The position numbers and the translations under genes were made by a program. The notes under the pieces are model-generated. The model was not told where the DNA came from. It saw only the letters and a list, made by a program, of their open reading frames with translations, and searched no databases. Positions 24,314 through 32,079 of a stretch of DNA of 34,133 nt are shown piece by piece. The DNA is from an uncultured Oscillospiraceae bacterium. GTDB taxonomy: Bacteria; Bacillota; Clostridia; Oscillospirales; Ruminococcaceae. The number at the start of each line of letters is the position of its first letter. Position 1 is the stretch's first letter. The stretch spans positions 1 to 34,133 of the forward strand of contig CAKTAM010000005.1 in assembly GCA_934527255.1 (NCBI GenBank). Direction: 5' to 3'.

Positions 24314-25801
24314 ATGAAGTATCAAAGCACACGCAGCAGCAGCCTGACGGCCGATTCTCTGCAGGCCGTTTTACAAGGGCTTGCTCCGGATGGCGGTCTT
24401 TATCTTCCGCAGCAGCTGAAGCAGCTTTCTATTGATTGGAAATGTGCACTGCATGAGGACATGCTGGCGCTGGAAACGCGTGTGCTTTCGGCCCTTCTGC
24501 CGGATTTTGCCGATATGCGCCGCCTTGTGGTGCGGGCGTACACCGGCAAATTTGAAACGGCCGAGCTGACGCCGACCGTGCGTGTGGGGGAGGATCACCT
24601 GCTGGAGCTGTTTCACGGGCCGACCTGCGCGTTCAAGGATGTGGCGCTTTCCATGCTGCCGCAGCTGCTGTGCGCGGCCAAGGCGCAGCTGGGCGATAAA
24701 CGCATTACGCTGGTGCTGACGGCGACCAGCGGAGACACCGGAAAGGCGGCGTTGGAGGGCTTTCGGGATGTGCCCGGTGTACGGGTCGTGGTTTTTTATC
24801 CCGAGCAGGGGGTCAGCCCGGTTCAAAAGGCGCAGATGGTGACGCAGACGGGCGGCAATGTGCGCGTATGCGCGGTGCGCGGCAATTTTGACGATGCACA
24901 GGCCGGGGTCAAGCGGGTGTTTGCTGCCTGTTCGGACGGTGAGCTGCTGCAGGGCAGCGGGGTCTCGCTTTCCAGCGCCAATTCCATCAACATCGGCCGC
25001 CTTGCGCCGCAGGTCGCCTATTATTTCAAGGCATATGCCGATCTGGTGCGCGGCGGCACGGCCGCGCCGGGTGCCCCGGTCGATTTTGTGGTGCCGACCG
25101 GCAATTTCGGCAACATTCTGGCAGGCTATCTGGCAAAGGCAATGGGGCTGCCGGTCGGTCGGCTGGTGTGCGCCTCCAACGCCAACCGTGTACTGACCGA
25201 TTTTCTTTCCACCGGCTGCTATGACCGCCGCCGGGCGTTCTGCAAAACGCTTTCGCCCTCCATGGATATTCTGGTCTCCAGCAATCTGGAGCGCCTGCTG
25301 TATCTTGTGACGGACGGTGATACCGCAGCCGTCAGCCGCTGGATGGCGCAGCTGAACGAAAACGGCAGCTATTGCGTACCGGCCGCGGTGCTCGCACGGC
25401 TGCAGGAGACGTTTTGGGCGGGCAGCTGTAGCGATGAGGAGACTACTGAGGCGATCGCCTGCCTGTGGAGCCGTTATCACTATCTGGCGGATACCCACAC
25501 TGCCGTGGCGTGGCATGTGGCGCAGCAATATAAAAAGACGCAGCCTGGCGGGCGGCCGCTGGTCATTCTGTCCACGGCATCGCCGTATAAGTTCCCGGCC
25601 GCTGTGCTGACGGCGCTGGGAGGCCCGCAGGCAGTGGAGGGACTGGATGAGTTTGCCGTGATGGAGGAGCTGCACCGCCGTACCGGCGTGCCCATTCCGG
25701 GTAGCCTGGCAGGGCTGCGCAGCCGCCCTGTGCTGCATCGGGACAGCATCGACCCGCGCGGCATTCTGGATTATGTGCTGCAGGAGGCACGCAAGCGCTG
25801 A
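24314..25801 (+). CDS. thrC: threonine synthase
   Basis: ThrC (495 aa) converts O-phosphohomoserine to threonine with PLP. The PLP-binding lysine is K108 in HGPTCAFKDVALSML. The phosphate-binding region VLTATSGDTGKAALEGF and the SSANSINIGRLAPQ segment are typical of the long fold-type II threonine synthases. AGGAGG ends 9 nt before the ATG. It is first in a two-gene operon with thrB, 48 nt downstream, opposite hom-lysC-asd. Confidence 0.96.
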   Translation: MKYQSTRSSSLTADSLQAVLQGLAPDGGLYLPQQLKQLSIDWKCALHEDMLALETRVLSALLPDFADMRRLVVRAYTGKFETAELTPTVRVGEDHLLELFHGPTCAFKDVALSMLPQLLCAAKAQLGDKRITLVLTATSGDTGKAALEGFRDVPGVRVVVFYPEQGVSPVQKAQMVTQTGGNVRVCAVRGNFDDAQAGVKRVFAACSDGELLQGSGVSLSSANSINIGRLAPQVAYYFKAYADLVRGGTAAPGAPVDFVVPTGNFGNILAGYLAKAMGLPVGRLVCASNANRVLTDFLSTGCYDRRRAFCKTLSPSMDILVSSNLERLLYLVTDGDTAAVSRWMAQLNENGSYCVPAAVLARLQETFWAGSCSDEETTEAIACLWSRYHYLADTHTAVAWHVAQQYKKTQPGGRPLVILSTASPYKFPAAVLTALGGPQAVEGLDEFAVMEELHRRTGVPIPGSLAGLRSRPVLHRDSIDPRGILDYVLQEARKR

Positions 25802-25849
25802 GTAATATTGGCGGCGCAGCCGAAAAAAGCTTCAATGGGAGGAAAGACC

Positions 25850-26755
25850 ATGACAAAACAGGTGACGGTCCGCGTACCGGCCACAACGGCAAACCTTGGC
25901 CCCGGCTTTGACAGCCTGGGCTGCGCGCTGGCCTTATACAATACGGTAAGCGTTGCGCTGGAGGGCGATAGCCTGTGCATCGAGGGCTGCGAAGCGGCTT
26001 ACCGCGGCCCCGAAAATCTGGCTGCTGCGGCTTACCGGGCGGCAATGCAGCAGATGGGCCTGCCCTGCGAAGAAGGGCTGCATATCGTGATCCGGGCCGA
26101 TATTCCGGTCAGCCGGGGGCTGGGCAGCTCGGCGGCGCTGCTGGCGGCGGGGGCGCTGGCGGCCAGTGCCCTGCACGGCGACGGGCTTGACCGGCGCGCT
26201 CTGCTGGGGCTTTGCACCGTGCTGGAGGGCCACCCGGATAATCTGGCCCCGGCGCTGTACGGTGGTCTGACGGCCTCCATGCTGGAAGAAAAAACGCCTT
26301 ATACAGTCAGCTATCGCGTGCATCCGTCGCTGCATTTTGTGGCGCTCATACCGGATTTTGAGCTTTCTACCCGCGCGGCCCGGCAGGTGCTGCCGCAGCA
26401 GGTCTCCCTTGCCGATGCCGTTTATAACCTGTCGCATACGGCGGTGCTGGCCCGCGCCATGGAAACCGGCGACGCGCCGACCGTTGCCGCCGCCCTGCGC
26501 GACCGTCTGCACCAGCCCTATCGCATGGGGCTGATCGCCCATTACGAAGCCGCCCGGAAGGCCGCACTGTGCTGCGGCGCGCTGGCATACTGCGTCAGCG
26601 GGGCGGGGCCAACGCAGCTGGTACTGGTGCAGGGCGAGGCGCAGCCGTTTGCTGACCGGCTGCGTGCTGCGCTGCCGGGCGAGCTTTCCGGCTGGCAGGT
26701 GCTGCCGCTGGCGGTAGAGCCCTGCGGCGCACAGGTGCTTTCCTTGCAGGCGTGA
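25850..26755 (+). CDS. thrB: homoserine kinase
   Basis: ThrB (301 aa) is a GHMP-family kinase that phosphorylates homoserine for threonine synthase. It shows the N-terminal VPATTANLGPGFDSLGCAL, the phosphate loop PVSRGLGSSAALLAAG (86-101) and the C-terminal AYCVSGAGPTQLVL motif 3. The ATG at 25850 has GGGAGG 7 nt upstream; the longer frame from 25808 is not needed. It follows thrC, and the operon ends at the terminator 26778-26826. Confidence 0.96.
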   Translation: MTKQVTVRVPATTANLGPGFDSLGCALALYNTVSVALEGDSLCIEGCEAAYRGPENLAAAAYRAAMQQMGLPCEEGLHIVIRADIPVSRGLGSSAALLAAGALAASALHGDGLDRRALLGLCTVLEGHPDNLAPALYGGLTASMLEEKTPYTVSYRVHPSLHFVALIPDFELSTRAARQVLPQQVSLADAVYNLSHTAVLARAMETGDAPTVAAALRDRLHQPYRMGLIAHYEAARKAALCCGALAYCVSGAGPTQLVLVQGEAQPFADRLRAALPGELSGWQVLPLAVEPCGAQVLSLQA

Positions 26756-26777
26756 CCGTGTGACTTTTTCGGTTTGT

Positions 26778-26826
26778 ACAACGCTGCCCGTTTTGCAGGT
26801 GCTGCGGCGGGCGGTGTTGTTTTTTT
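26778..26826 (+). terminator. thrCB terminator
   Basis: A 13-bp stem with two G-U pairs (26778-26790 with 26108+700=26808 to 26820) and a 17-nt loop is followed by T at 26820-26826. The 3' arm and T tract contain the -35 of the next promoter. Confidence 0.7.
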
Positions 26827-26845
26827 GCTCCAAATCTGCTATACT
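26817..26845 (+). promoter_or_regulatory. promoter of the M15 carboxypeptidase gene
   Basis: TTGTTT (26817-26822), 17-nt spacer, TATACT (26840-26845). The transcript then carries a perfect GGCCGGTC/GACCGGCC hairpin (26860-26881) just ahead of the ribosome site. Confidence 0.7.
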
Positions 26846-26909
26846 AAAAAAAGAGTACAGGCCGGTCGGCGCTGACCGGCCGGAAAATGCAGAGGGGAGA
26901 AACGATACC

Positions 26910-27875
26910 ATGAAAAAACAAAAATGGCTGGCAGGGTTGTGCGTGGGGGCGCTGCTGCTGGGGCTGGCGGGCTGCGCGGCAGGCAAGGCCCCATCCTCTG
27001 ATGCGCCGTCAGGAAGCATGTCACACTCCTCTCAGCCGGCGGAGAGCGAACCGGTTTCTGTGCCCGAATCGGATACGGCATCTTCTGCCTTAGAACAGGA
27101 GAGCGGAGAGGGCCTTGCGGCGACTCTGCAGACAGCCTGTGAACAGGCAAGGGAGCTGGCCAAGACAAATGGCTGGCTGCGGGATGCGGATATGGCCGCA
27201 TTGCTGGAAAACGCGGAGGCGGCGCTGGCAGCGCTGCAGGCAGACTCGCTCTCCAAGGAATGGGCGGCACAGGCAAAGACGCAGCTGCAGCAGCTGCAGG
27301 CGGCCTTGCCCACTCTGCAGGAAAAGCGCGCGCCGGTCATCGAGACCATTGACGGCGTGACCTATGCGGATGGCGTGCTGATCGTCAACAAAACCTATAC
27401 CGTGCCCAAGGAGTACGGCGACGGCCTGACGGAGGACACACAGGCCGCCTTTGCCGAAATGCAGACCGGTGCGGCCGCCGACGGTATCGGCCTGTTTGTG
27501 TGCTCCGGCTTCCGCAGCTACACCTATCAGGCGTCGTTGTATAATAACTATGTCAACCGGGACGGCCGCGCAGCGGCGGATACCTATTCTGCCCGGCCGG
27601 GACATTCCGAGCATCAGACCGGGCTTGCCATTGATGTCAACAGCACCGACGGCAGCATGGCGACCTCGCCGGAGGGTATTTGGCTGGCGGCTCACTGCGC
27701 CGAATATGGCTTTATCATCCGTTACCCGCAGGGAAAGGAAGAGATCACCGGCTATATGTACGAGCCGTGGCATGTGCGCTATGTCGGTAAGGAGCTTGCG
27801 GCAGAGCTGACGGAAAGCGGCCTGACGCTGGAGGAATATTTCGGGCTGACATCGGTATATGATGAAAACGCCTGA
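26910..27875 (+). CDS. lipoprotein M15-family D-alanyl-D-alanine carboxypeptidase (VanY/DdcY-like)
   Basis: This 321-aa predicted lipoprotein trims the terminal D-Ala of peptidoglycan stem peptides outside the membrane. A signal peptide with lipobox LAGC (C22) is followed by a Ser/Glu-rich spacer (about 25-68) and a helical coiled-coil-like region (about 70-140). The zinc peptidase domain follows: SGFRSYTYQ, ligands H235 and D242 in SEHQTGLAID, and E285/H288 in EPWHVRYVG. The ATG at 26910 has AGAGGGGAG about 10 nt upstream. It is a single-gene unit with its own promoter and terminator. No vanHAX or two-component genes are adjacent, so a housekeeping wall role is more likely than glycopeptide resistance. 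Confidence 0.93.
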   Translation: MKKQKWLAGLCVGALLLGLAGCAAGKAPSSDAPSGSMSHSSQPAESEPVSVPESDTASSALEQESGEGLAATLQTACEQARELAKTNGWLRDADMAALLENAEAALAALQADSLSKEWAAQAKTQLQQLQAALPTLQEKRAPVIETIDGVTYADGVLIVNKTYTVPKEYGDGLTEDTQAAFAEMQTGAAADGIGLFVCSGFRSYTYQASLYNNYVNRDGRAAADTYSARPGHSEHQTGLAIDVNSTDGSMATSPEGIWLAAHCAEYGFIIRYPQGKEEITGYMYEPWHVRYVGKELAAELTESGLTLEEYFGLTSVYDENA

Positions 27876-27922
27876 AGCAGGAAGACTGCCGCAAAAAAAG
27901 AAAACCGGAATCGTGTGTAAAA

Positions 27923-27979
27923 GAAAAAATCTCCGTACGGTCAAGGCCATTGTGTGGCCAAGGCTGTACGGAGATTTTT
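27923..27979. terminator. bidirectional terminator between the M15 peptidase and the glycosidase genes
   Basis: A 15-bp perfect stem (27923-27937 with 27965-27979) has six A and six T at its ends. The apical region carries a second GGCC/GGCC hairpin. It lies between convergent genes. Confidence 0.9.
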
Positions 27980-27986
27980 TTGTCGG

Positions 27987-29252
27987 TCAAAACTCCTCGA
28001 CGGTGGGGCGGCCCTCCAGCCAGGCGATCATGTTCGCAGCCAGCAGGTTCCAGTTCTGAAAGCCCGGGTTGATAACGCCCTCGCCCGTGTCCGGGTCATA
28101 ATATTCGTGCAGCGCGCCGGTGCGCTGCAGATCCTCCGCAAACAAACGGACGGTTTTTTCGGCGAGGCGTTTTGCCTGCGGCAGGCAGCCGCAGCGCCGC
28201 AGGGCCGACCAGGTGAGATAATTGGAAACGCCCCATACCGGGCCAAGCCAGCACGACGGGTTGCCGGAGGGAACCACACGGTACATCTTTTCCAGCCGGG
28301 AAAGGGTGCGTATGCCATATTCGGCGCTGAAGGTGCGCGCATCCTCGGCACGCAGGGCGCAGCGCCGGGCCTGCTCCGGCGTGGCTGCACCGGCCCACAG
28401 CGGCAGAAAGCCGGACCAGACGTCAATGCGCTGCAGCAGCGTGTCCCAATGGCGGGGGCAGCCGGAATGCAGCCACTCCTCCGGGCGCACCGGCAGCAGG
28501 TTCAGATCCACACTGTAAAAGAACCCGTCCCTTTCGTCCCAGCAGTGCTGCCGAATGGCCTCGGCCAGCGCATCCGCCTGCGCGGTATAGCGGTCGGCAT
28601 CCTGCGGCAGGGCAAGCTGCCCGGCCAGCCAGGCCATGGCCCGCAGCTCACGCAGCATCAGACTGTTCAGAAAAATCGAGCCGGAGCTGCGCCGCGGCCG
28701 GTAAAAGGTGCAGGGGTCATTGTCTACGCCAATGGCAAAATCGTCGATCCAGAAATACAGGCCGCTGCTGTGTCGGCAATGTGTGTCGTAAAAGGCAATG
28801 AATTGCTGCAGGCGGCCAAACAGCGGCCGCAGCCACAGGGCGTCTTTGGCGTGGCGGGCGACAAAGGCGGCGTGCTGTGCCAGACAGGGCTTGTGCGTGT
28901 TTTCCTCGCCCGGGGCCGCATCCGGGTGCAGCGACCGCATGACGGAATCCGGCGTAATGCAGATCGGCATTCGGCCGGTTGCCTCGTCAAAGTGCTCCAG
29001 AAAATTCAAAATACAGCCCTGCTCATATGGCAGCAGCTCTGCGGCATCGGCGCCGGTGTCTGCGTACAGCTGGCGCAGGGCAACATCCGTCAGCCAGCTG
29101 TCCCAGTCCCACAGGCAGTTGTTATAGCTGGCAGAGCCGGGCACGATAAACGGATGGCGCAGCAGCCCCTGCGCTTCCCGCAGAAGCGCGCGAAAATTAT
29201 CCTGTGCATAGGCCCGAATACGAGCTGTCTGCTGCATAAGCAGGTTGTCCAT
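27987..29252 (-). CDS. (alpha/alpha)6-barrel glycoside hydrolase, MGH1/GH63/trehalase-like
   Basis: This 421-aa protein resembles the GH63/MGH1 and trehalase-type barrel enzymes that hydrolyse alpha-glucosides. The aromatic substrate loop NNCLWDWDSWLTD (44-56) is characteristic. So are the LGPVWGVSNYLTW segment (about 355) and the C-terminal EYYDPDTGEG...FQNWN block. No signal peptide is present, so cytoplasmic action is inferred. The ATG at 29252 has AGGAGG 7 nt upstream; the ATG-less extension to 29279 is unneeded. It follows the YwaF-like membrane gene by 45 nt on the same strand. The substrate is not known. Confidence 0.82.
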   Translation of the reverse strand: MDNLLMQQTARIRAYAQDNFRALLREAQGLLRHPFIVPGSASYNNCLWDWDSWLTDVALRQLYADTGADAAELLPYEQGCILNFLEHFDEATGRMPICITPDSVMRSLHPDAAPGEENTHKPCLAQHAAFVARHAKDALWLRPLFGRLQQFIAFYDTHCRHSSGLYFWIDDFAIGVDNDPCTFYRPRRSSGSIFLNSLMLRELRAMAWLAGQLALPQDADRYTAQADALAEAIRQHCWDERDGFFYSVDLNLLPVRPEEWLHSGCPRHWDTLLQRIDVWSGFLPLWAGAATPEQARRCALRAEDARTFSAEYGIRTLSRLEKMYRVVPSGNPSCWLGPVWGVSNYLTWSALRRCGCLPQAKRLAEKTVRLFAEDLQRTGALHEYYDPDTGEGVINPGFQNWNLLAANMIAWLEGRPTVEEF

Positions 29253-29297
29253 GGCTTTTCCTCCTGTAAAAAGCGGCAAGCGCCGCAGATAAAACGC

Positions 29298-30104
29298 TCA
29301 AGAACCCGTCCGGGCTGCGGCGGGGCGGAAAGCGGCTTTTTCTCGCAGCCGGGCAAACAGCGTCAGAAAGAGCAGCCCGCCGCCCCAGACGCACAGCAGA
29401 TAAACCGGCAGGCAGCCAAGCCAGCCCCACGCCTGCGCCAGCAGAGAAAACACCGGCTGCGTGTTGGGCATCGGCCCCAGATAAAACAGATTGATGGTGT
29501 GCCCGGATGGCTCCCACAGGGCAAGGTTCAGGCACAGCGCCGCCCCGGCGCAGACCAAAAACAGGGCAGAGGCCCCGCCGCAGCTTTTGCGCAGGCTTTC
29601 GCTTTGCCCATAGCCCGAAAAGCCCAGCCAGCAGCCCAAAAACAGCAGGGCCAGATGCCAGGCAAAGCCGTGCAGGGTCAGCGTCAGCGAGCGGCGCAGC
29701 AGATCCTCGGGAAACAGCAGGGTCAGCAGGCCGCCCAGTGCGGAAAACCCGCATAGAAAAGCGCAGGCAGCCTGCCGCAGCCGGGGCCAACGCCGCTGCA
29801 GCGCGGCCGGGCACAGGTAAAGCGGCATGCTGCAAAGCTGAAACGGCAGATACCAGTAAGAAAACTGCCCGCCAGATGCCGCAAGCAGGTACAGCTGCTT
29901 ATAAACCTCGCCTAACACCAGAAAAAGCCAGACGGCCCGCAGCAGGCATCGGCCTTGCCGCGCGCTGCAGTGCTGCAGCCGCCATGCGGCAAAAACCGCG
30001 GCGGGCGCGGCAATCAGCAGGCAAACCAGATGAAAGGGGCCGTACAGCTGCGGTGCGTGCGGCAGCTGATCCCACGCGGCGGCAGCCGTTATAAAATGCC
30101 GCAC
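29298..30104 (-). CDS. YwaF/TIGR02206-family integral membrane protein
   Basis: This 268-aa polytopic membrane protein of unknown function has about six or seven hydrophobic helices. The family signature region SYWYLPFQLCSMPLYLCP (about 82-99) and the conserved LHGFAWH and LFYLGPMP loops are visible. The start is a GTG at 30104: AAGGAG ends 8 nt upstream, and the expected MRHFITAAAAWDQLPH opening follows. It is transcribed from the promoter at 30144-30172, probably with the glycosidase behind it. Whether the two act together is not known. Confidence 0.8.
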   Translation of the reverse strand: MRHFITAAAAWDQLPHAPQLYGPFHLVCLLIAAPAAVFAAWRLQHCSARQGRCLLRAVWLFLVLGEVYKQLYLLAASGGQFSYWYLPFQLCSMPLYLCPAALQRRWPRLRQAACAFLCGFSALGGLLTLLFPEDLLRRSLTLTLHGFAWHLALLFLGCWLGFSGYGQSESLRKSCGGASALFLVCAGAALCLNLALWEPSGHTINLFYLGPMPNTQPVFSLLAQAWGWLGCLPVYLLCVWGGGLLFLTLFARLREKAAFRPAAARTGS

Positions 30105-30143
30105 AGTGCAGACTCCTTCCCCGCAAAGGGCGTTCTCAAGGTA

Positions 30144-30172
30144 ACTATACTACAAAAAGCGGTCGAATGCAA
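30144..30172 (-). promoter_or_regulatory. promoter of the YwaF-like gene and glycosidase
   Basis: Minus strand: TTGCAT (30172-30167), 17-nt spacer, TATAGT (30149-30144). The leader is about 35 nt. Confidence 0.7.
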
Positions 30173-30425
30173 TTCACCAAAAGCGGCAGGCACAGATGGC
30201 CGGTGGTGGGGCAGGCGGCCCGCAGAAGCGCCGCGTGGTGCCGTTTTTGTGTGGATGCGAAGACTATTCTGGGTATGGCCGCGCCCAAAATGCACGGTTT
30301 CCGGCGTTTTCTGTTTTTGGGCAGGGAGGGCCGACGGGTTTTGCCGCCGTGACGAAGCGTCTGTTTGGCTGACAACTGTCCGGGCAAAGGCAGCGCCGCC
30401 GAAAAAGTGGTGATTTGCGCTTAAG
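30173..30425. other. intergenic stretch without a supported gene
   Basis: Open frames here lack ribosome sites and recognisable protein sequence. I see no repeat beyond short GC-rich stems. Confidence 0.4.
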
Positions 30426-30459
30426 ACGGCCGCTGGGTCGAAAACGGTCGGCCGTTTTT
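30426..30459. terminator. hairpin downstream of the GNAT pseudogene
   Basis: ACGGCCG (30426-30432) and CGGCCGT (30449-30455) enclose a 16-nt loop and run into five T on the + strand. On the - strand, the direction of the GNAT gene, the T tract is weak. Confidence 0.45.
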
Positions 30460-30470
30460 AGCGCCTGGCC

Positions 30471-30914
30471 TTACAAAAGCGGGTACTCATACCATTCGCT
30501 GTCTGTTTTTTCAAAGCCGACGGACAGAAACATATTCTGGCTTTGCCGGTTAAAGGAATAGATGTTGGCCGTGGCCTTCGCCAGCCCCTTTTCCGCTGCC
30601 AGCTTCAGCAGCTCGTGCACACAGCGTCGGCCAATGTGCCGGTTTTGGTATTCCCTGCACACCACAATGGCAATTTCACCGTTCTCCCGCAGCGAGGCGT
30701 CTCCCACAAGCACGCCGTTGTATTCAATATAATAGCACTCGCCATGCTCGCAGAGAAAATCGTACATCCGGTGCAGGCGCTCCAATGTGTAAAGCTCTGC
30801 CCGGCCGTCTACCTGCAGGCATACGTCCGGGTCCTAATACCACAAAAGCGATACCTCATCGTTTCGGTAATAGGGGATTAGCCGCAGCTCTCGGTCTATC
30901 GTACGTATGGGCAT
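30471..30914 (-). pseudogene. GNAT-family N-acetyltransferase interrupted by an in-frame TAG
   Basis: Read from the ATG at 30914, the frame gives 26 residues of GNAT-like sequence ending PYYRNDEVSLLWY. A TAG follows at 30836-30834, then 120 more residues in the same frame to the TAA at 30471. The sequence continues directly as DPDVCLQVDG, and the family commonly has WYQDPDVC here. The stop therefore sits where a glutamine codon (CAG) would be, a one-base change. The distal part keeps GEIAIVVCREYQNRHIGRRCVHELL, the acetyl-CoA-binding segment, and FNRQSQNMFLSVGFEKTD, with no other lesion. A TTG at 30785 could in principle restart translation. A recent nonsense mutation or a sequencing error is likelier than recoding. 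Confidence 0.8.
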
Positions 30915-30999
30915 AGTCTTTCTCGCTTCCTTTTATCTGGGGGGGCAGCTCTGCTTTGGCGGCAGCCCGGCCGTAAGCCTGTGCCGGTCGCTGCCGCTT

Positions 31000-31740
31000 T
31001 CAGAAAACGCTGCCGATATAGGCGACGGTATCCGTCGGCACGGCAATTTTACCGTCGACGGCAAACCGGTCAAACAGGGCGTGCAGCTCTTTTTGAAAGG
31101 CGGCATACCGGGCGTCGGTCTCCTTGGGCGAATGAGAGGAGGACGACACCCGATCCAGATAGCCTTGCCGGTTATAATGCTGTGTATTTGCGGTGTGGTA
31201 TATCCGGCAGGCCCCGGTAAAAAAGGCAAGACAATTTTCCTCGTTCATTCCATTGGAAAAGCCGCGGAAGGCGGGGTCATACCGCCGCTGCAGGGCGGCA
31301 AGCGCCCGGGTGCAGGCCGCGTTTTCATCGCGGCAATTGTAGACCAGCAGGCCCGGCCGCAGTATGCGGCGGCACTCTTTTCGGAAGGTCTCCGGTGCAA
31401 ACCAGTGAAACGCCTGTGCGGCGCTGACAAAATCAACGCTTTGGTCGGGCAGCCCCGTGTTGTCGGCGCTGCCGCTTACCGAATAAAAGCGCGGCTCCCC
31501 GGCAAGCAGTCCCTCGGCCTGCTTTCGCATATCATCGTTTGGCTCTACGGCAAAAACACGGCAGCCGCAGGCCAGCAGCTGTGCGGTAAAAATGCCCGTG
31601 CCTGAGCCGACATCGGCAAAAACGCTTCCGGCAGTAATACCCAGCGTGCTTTTCAGGTACTCCAGAAGCCCTTCTGCATATTGCGGGCGGCTTCTGGCAT
31701 AAACCGCGCCCTTGCAGTCAAACCGGTGTGTATGATCCAT
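31000..31740 (-). CDS. class I SAM-dependent methyltransferase (Methyltransf_11/25 type)
   Basis: This 246-aa small-molecule-type methyltransferase has SAM motif I VFADVGSGTGIFT (40-52), the acidic AVEPNDDMRKQ loop and DFVSAAQAFHWF, a post-motif typical of the UbiE/BioC-like group. The substrate is unknown. The ATG at 31740 has AAAGG upstream; an extension to 31773 is not needed. It has a candidate promoter at 31861-31889 and lies 85 nt before the GNAT pseudogene on the same strand. Confidence 0.85.
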   Translation of the reverse strand: MDHTHRFDCKGAVYARSRPQYAEGLLEYLKSTLGITAGSVFADVGSGTGIFTAQLLACGCRVFAVEPNDDMRKQAEGLLAGEPRFYSVSGSADNTGLPDQSVDFVSAAQAFHWFAPETFRKECRRILRPGLLVYNCRDENAACTRALAALQRRYDPAFRGFSNGMNEENCLAFFTGACRIYHTANTQHYNRQGYLDRVSSSSHSPKETDARYAAFQKELHALFDRFAVDGKIAVPTDTVAYIGSVF

Positions 31741-31860
31741 TTTTCCGCCTTTCCGCTGCTCTGCACGCCGCATGACTTCTGTGCGGCTGTCGGTGTGCCG
31801 ACCGCTATTTTCTGCCTGTCATCCGTTTGGCGCAGGCATGGCCTTTTGTGCAGTGCCTTA

Positions 31861-31889
31861 AGCATAACGCAGGCAGGGGACAAAATCAA
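31861..31889 (-). promoter_or_regulatory. candidate promoter of the methyltransferase gene
   Basis: Minus strand: TTGATT (31889-31884), 17-nt spacer, TATGCT (31866-31861). The spacing is good and the hexamers moderate. Confidence 0.45.
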
Positions 31890-31992
31890 CCCCCTTCGCT
31901 TTTGAAGGTATGAATATTCGCCATTGCGCGGACCGTGGTCGGCAACTGCCCGCGGCGGTGCGTCCTTTGCGCCATTCTTTTGCGGCAGGGGG

Positions 31993-32021
31993 GCATAAAG
32001 CGCCGTCGCTCCTCATACTTT
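31993..32021 (+). promoter_or_regulatory. sigma-E-type sporulation promoter of spoIVA
   Basis: GCATAAA (31993-31999), a 14-nt spacer and CATACTTT (32014-32021) match the mother-cell sigma-E pattern (KMATAWW, 14-15 nt, CATACAMT) closely. It lies about 60 nt before spoIVA, which is a sigma-E gene in Bacillus and Clostridium. Confidence 0.65.
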
Positions 32022-32079
32022 TTTACAGAAAAACGGTATTGCGCAGGGCCGAAAACAGGCAGTATATGGGGGAATGGCT

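Noticed and set aside
26910..27875. Vancomycin-resistance determinant
   Set aside because: A VanY-like carboxypeptidase alone, without vanHAX or vanRS neighbours, is common as a wall enzyme.
27954..29756. 600-aa + strand open frame
   Set aside because: It is the antisense shadow of the barrel glycosidase and part of the YwaF-like gene. Its composition (Gln/Arg/Ala-rich) is that of a reversed frame.
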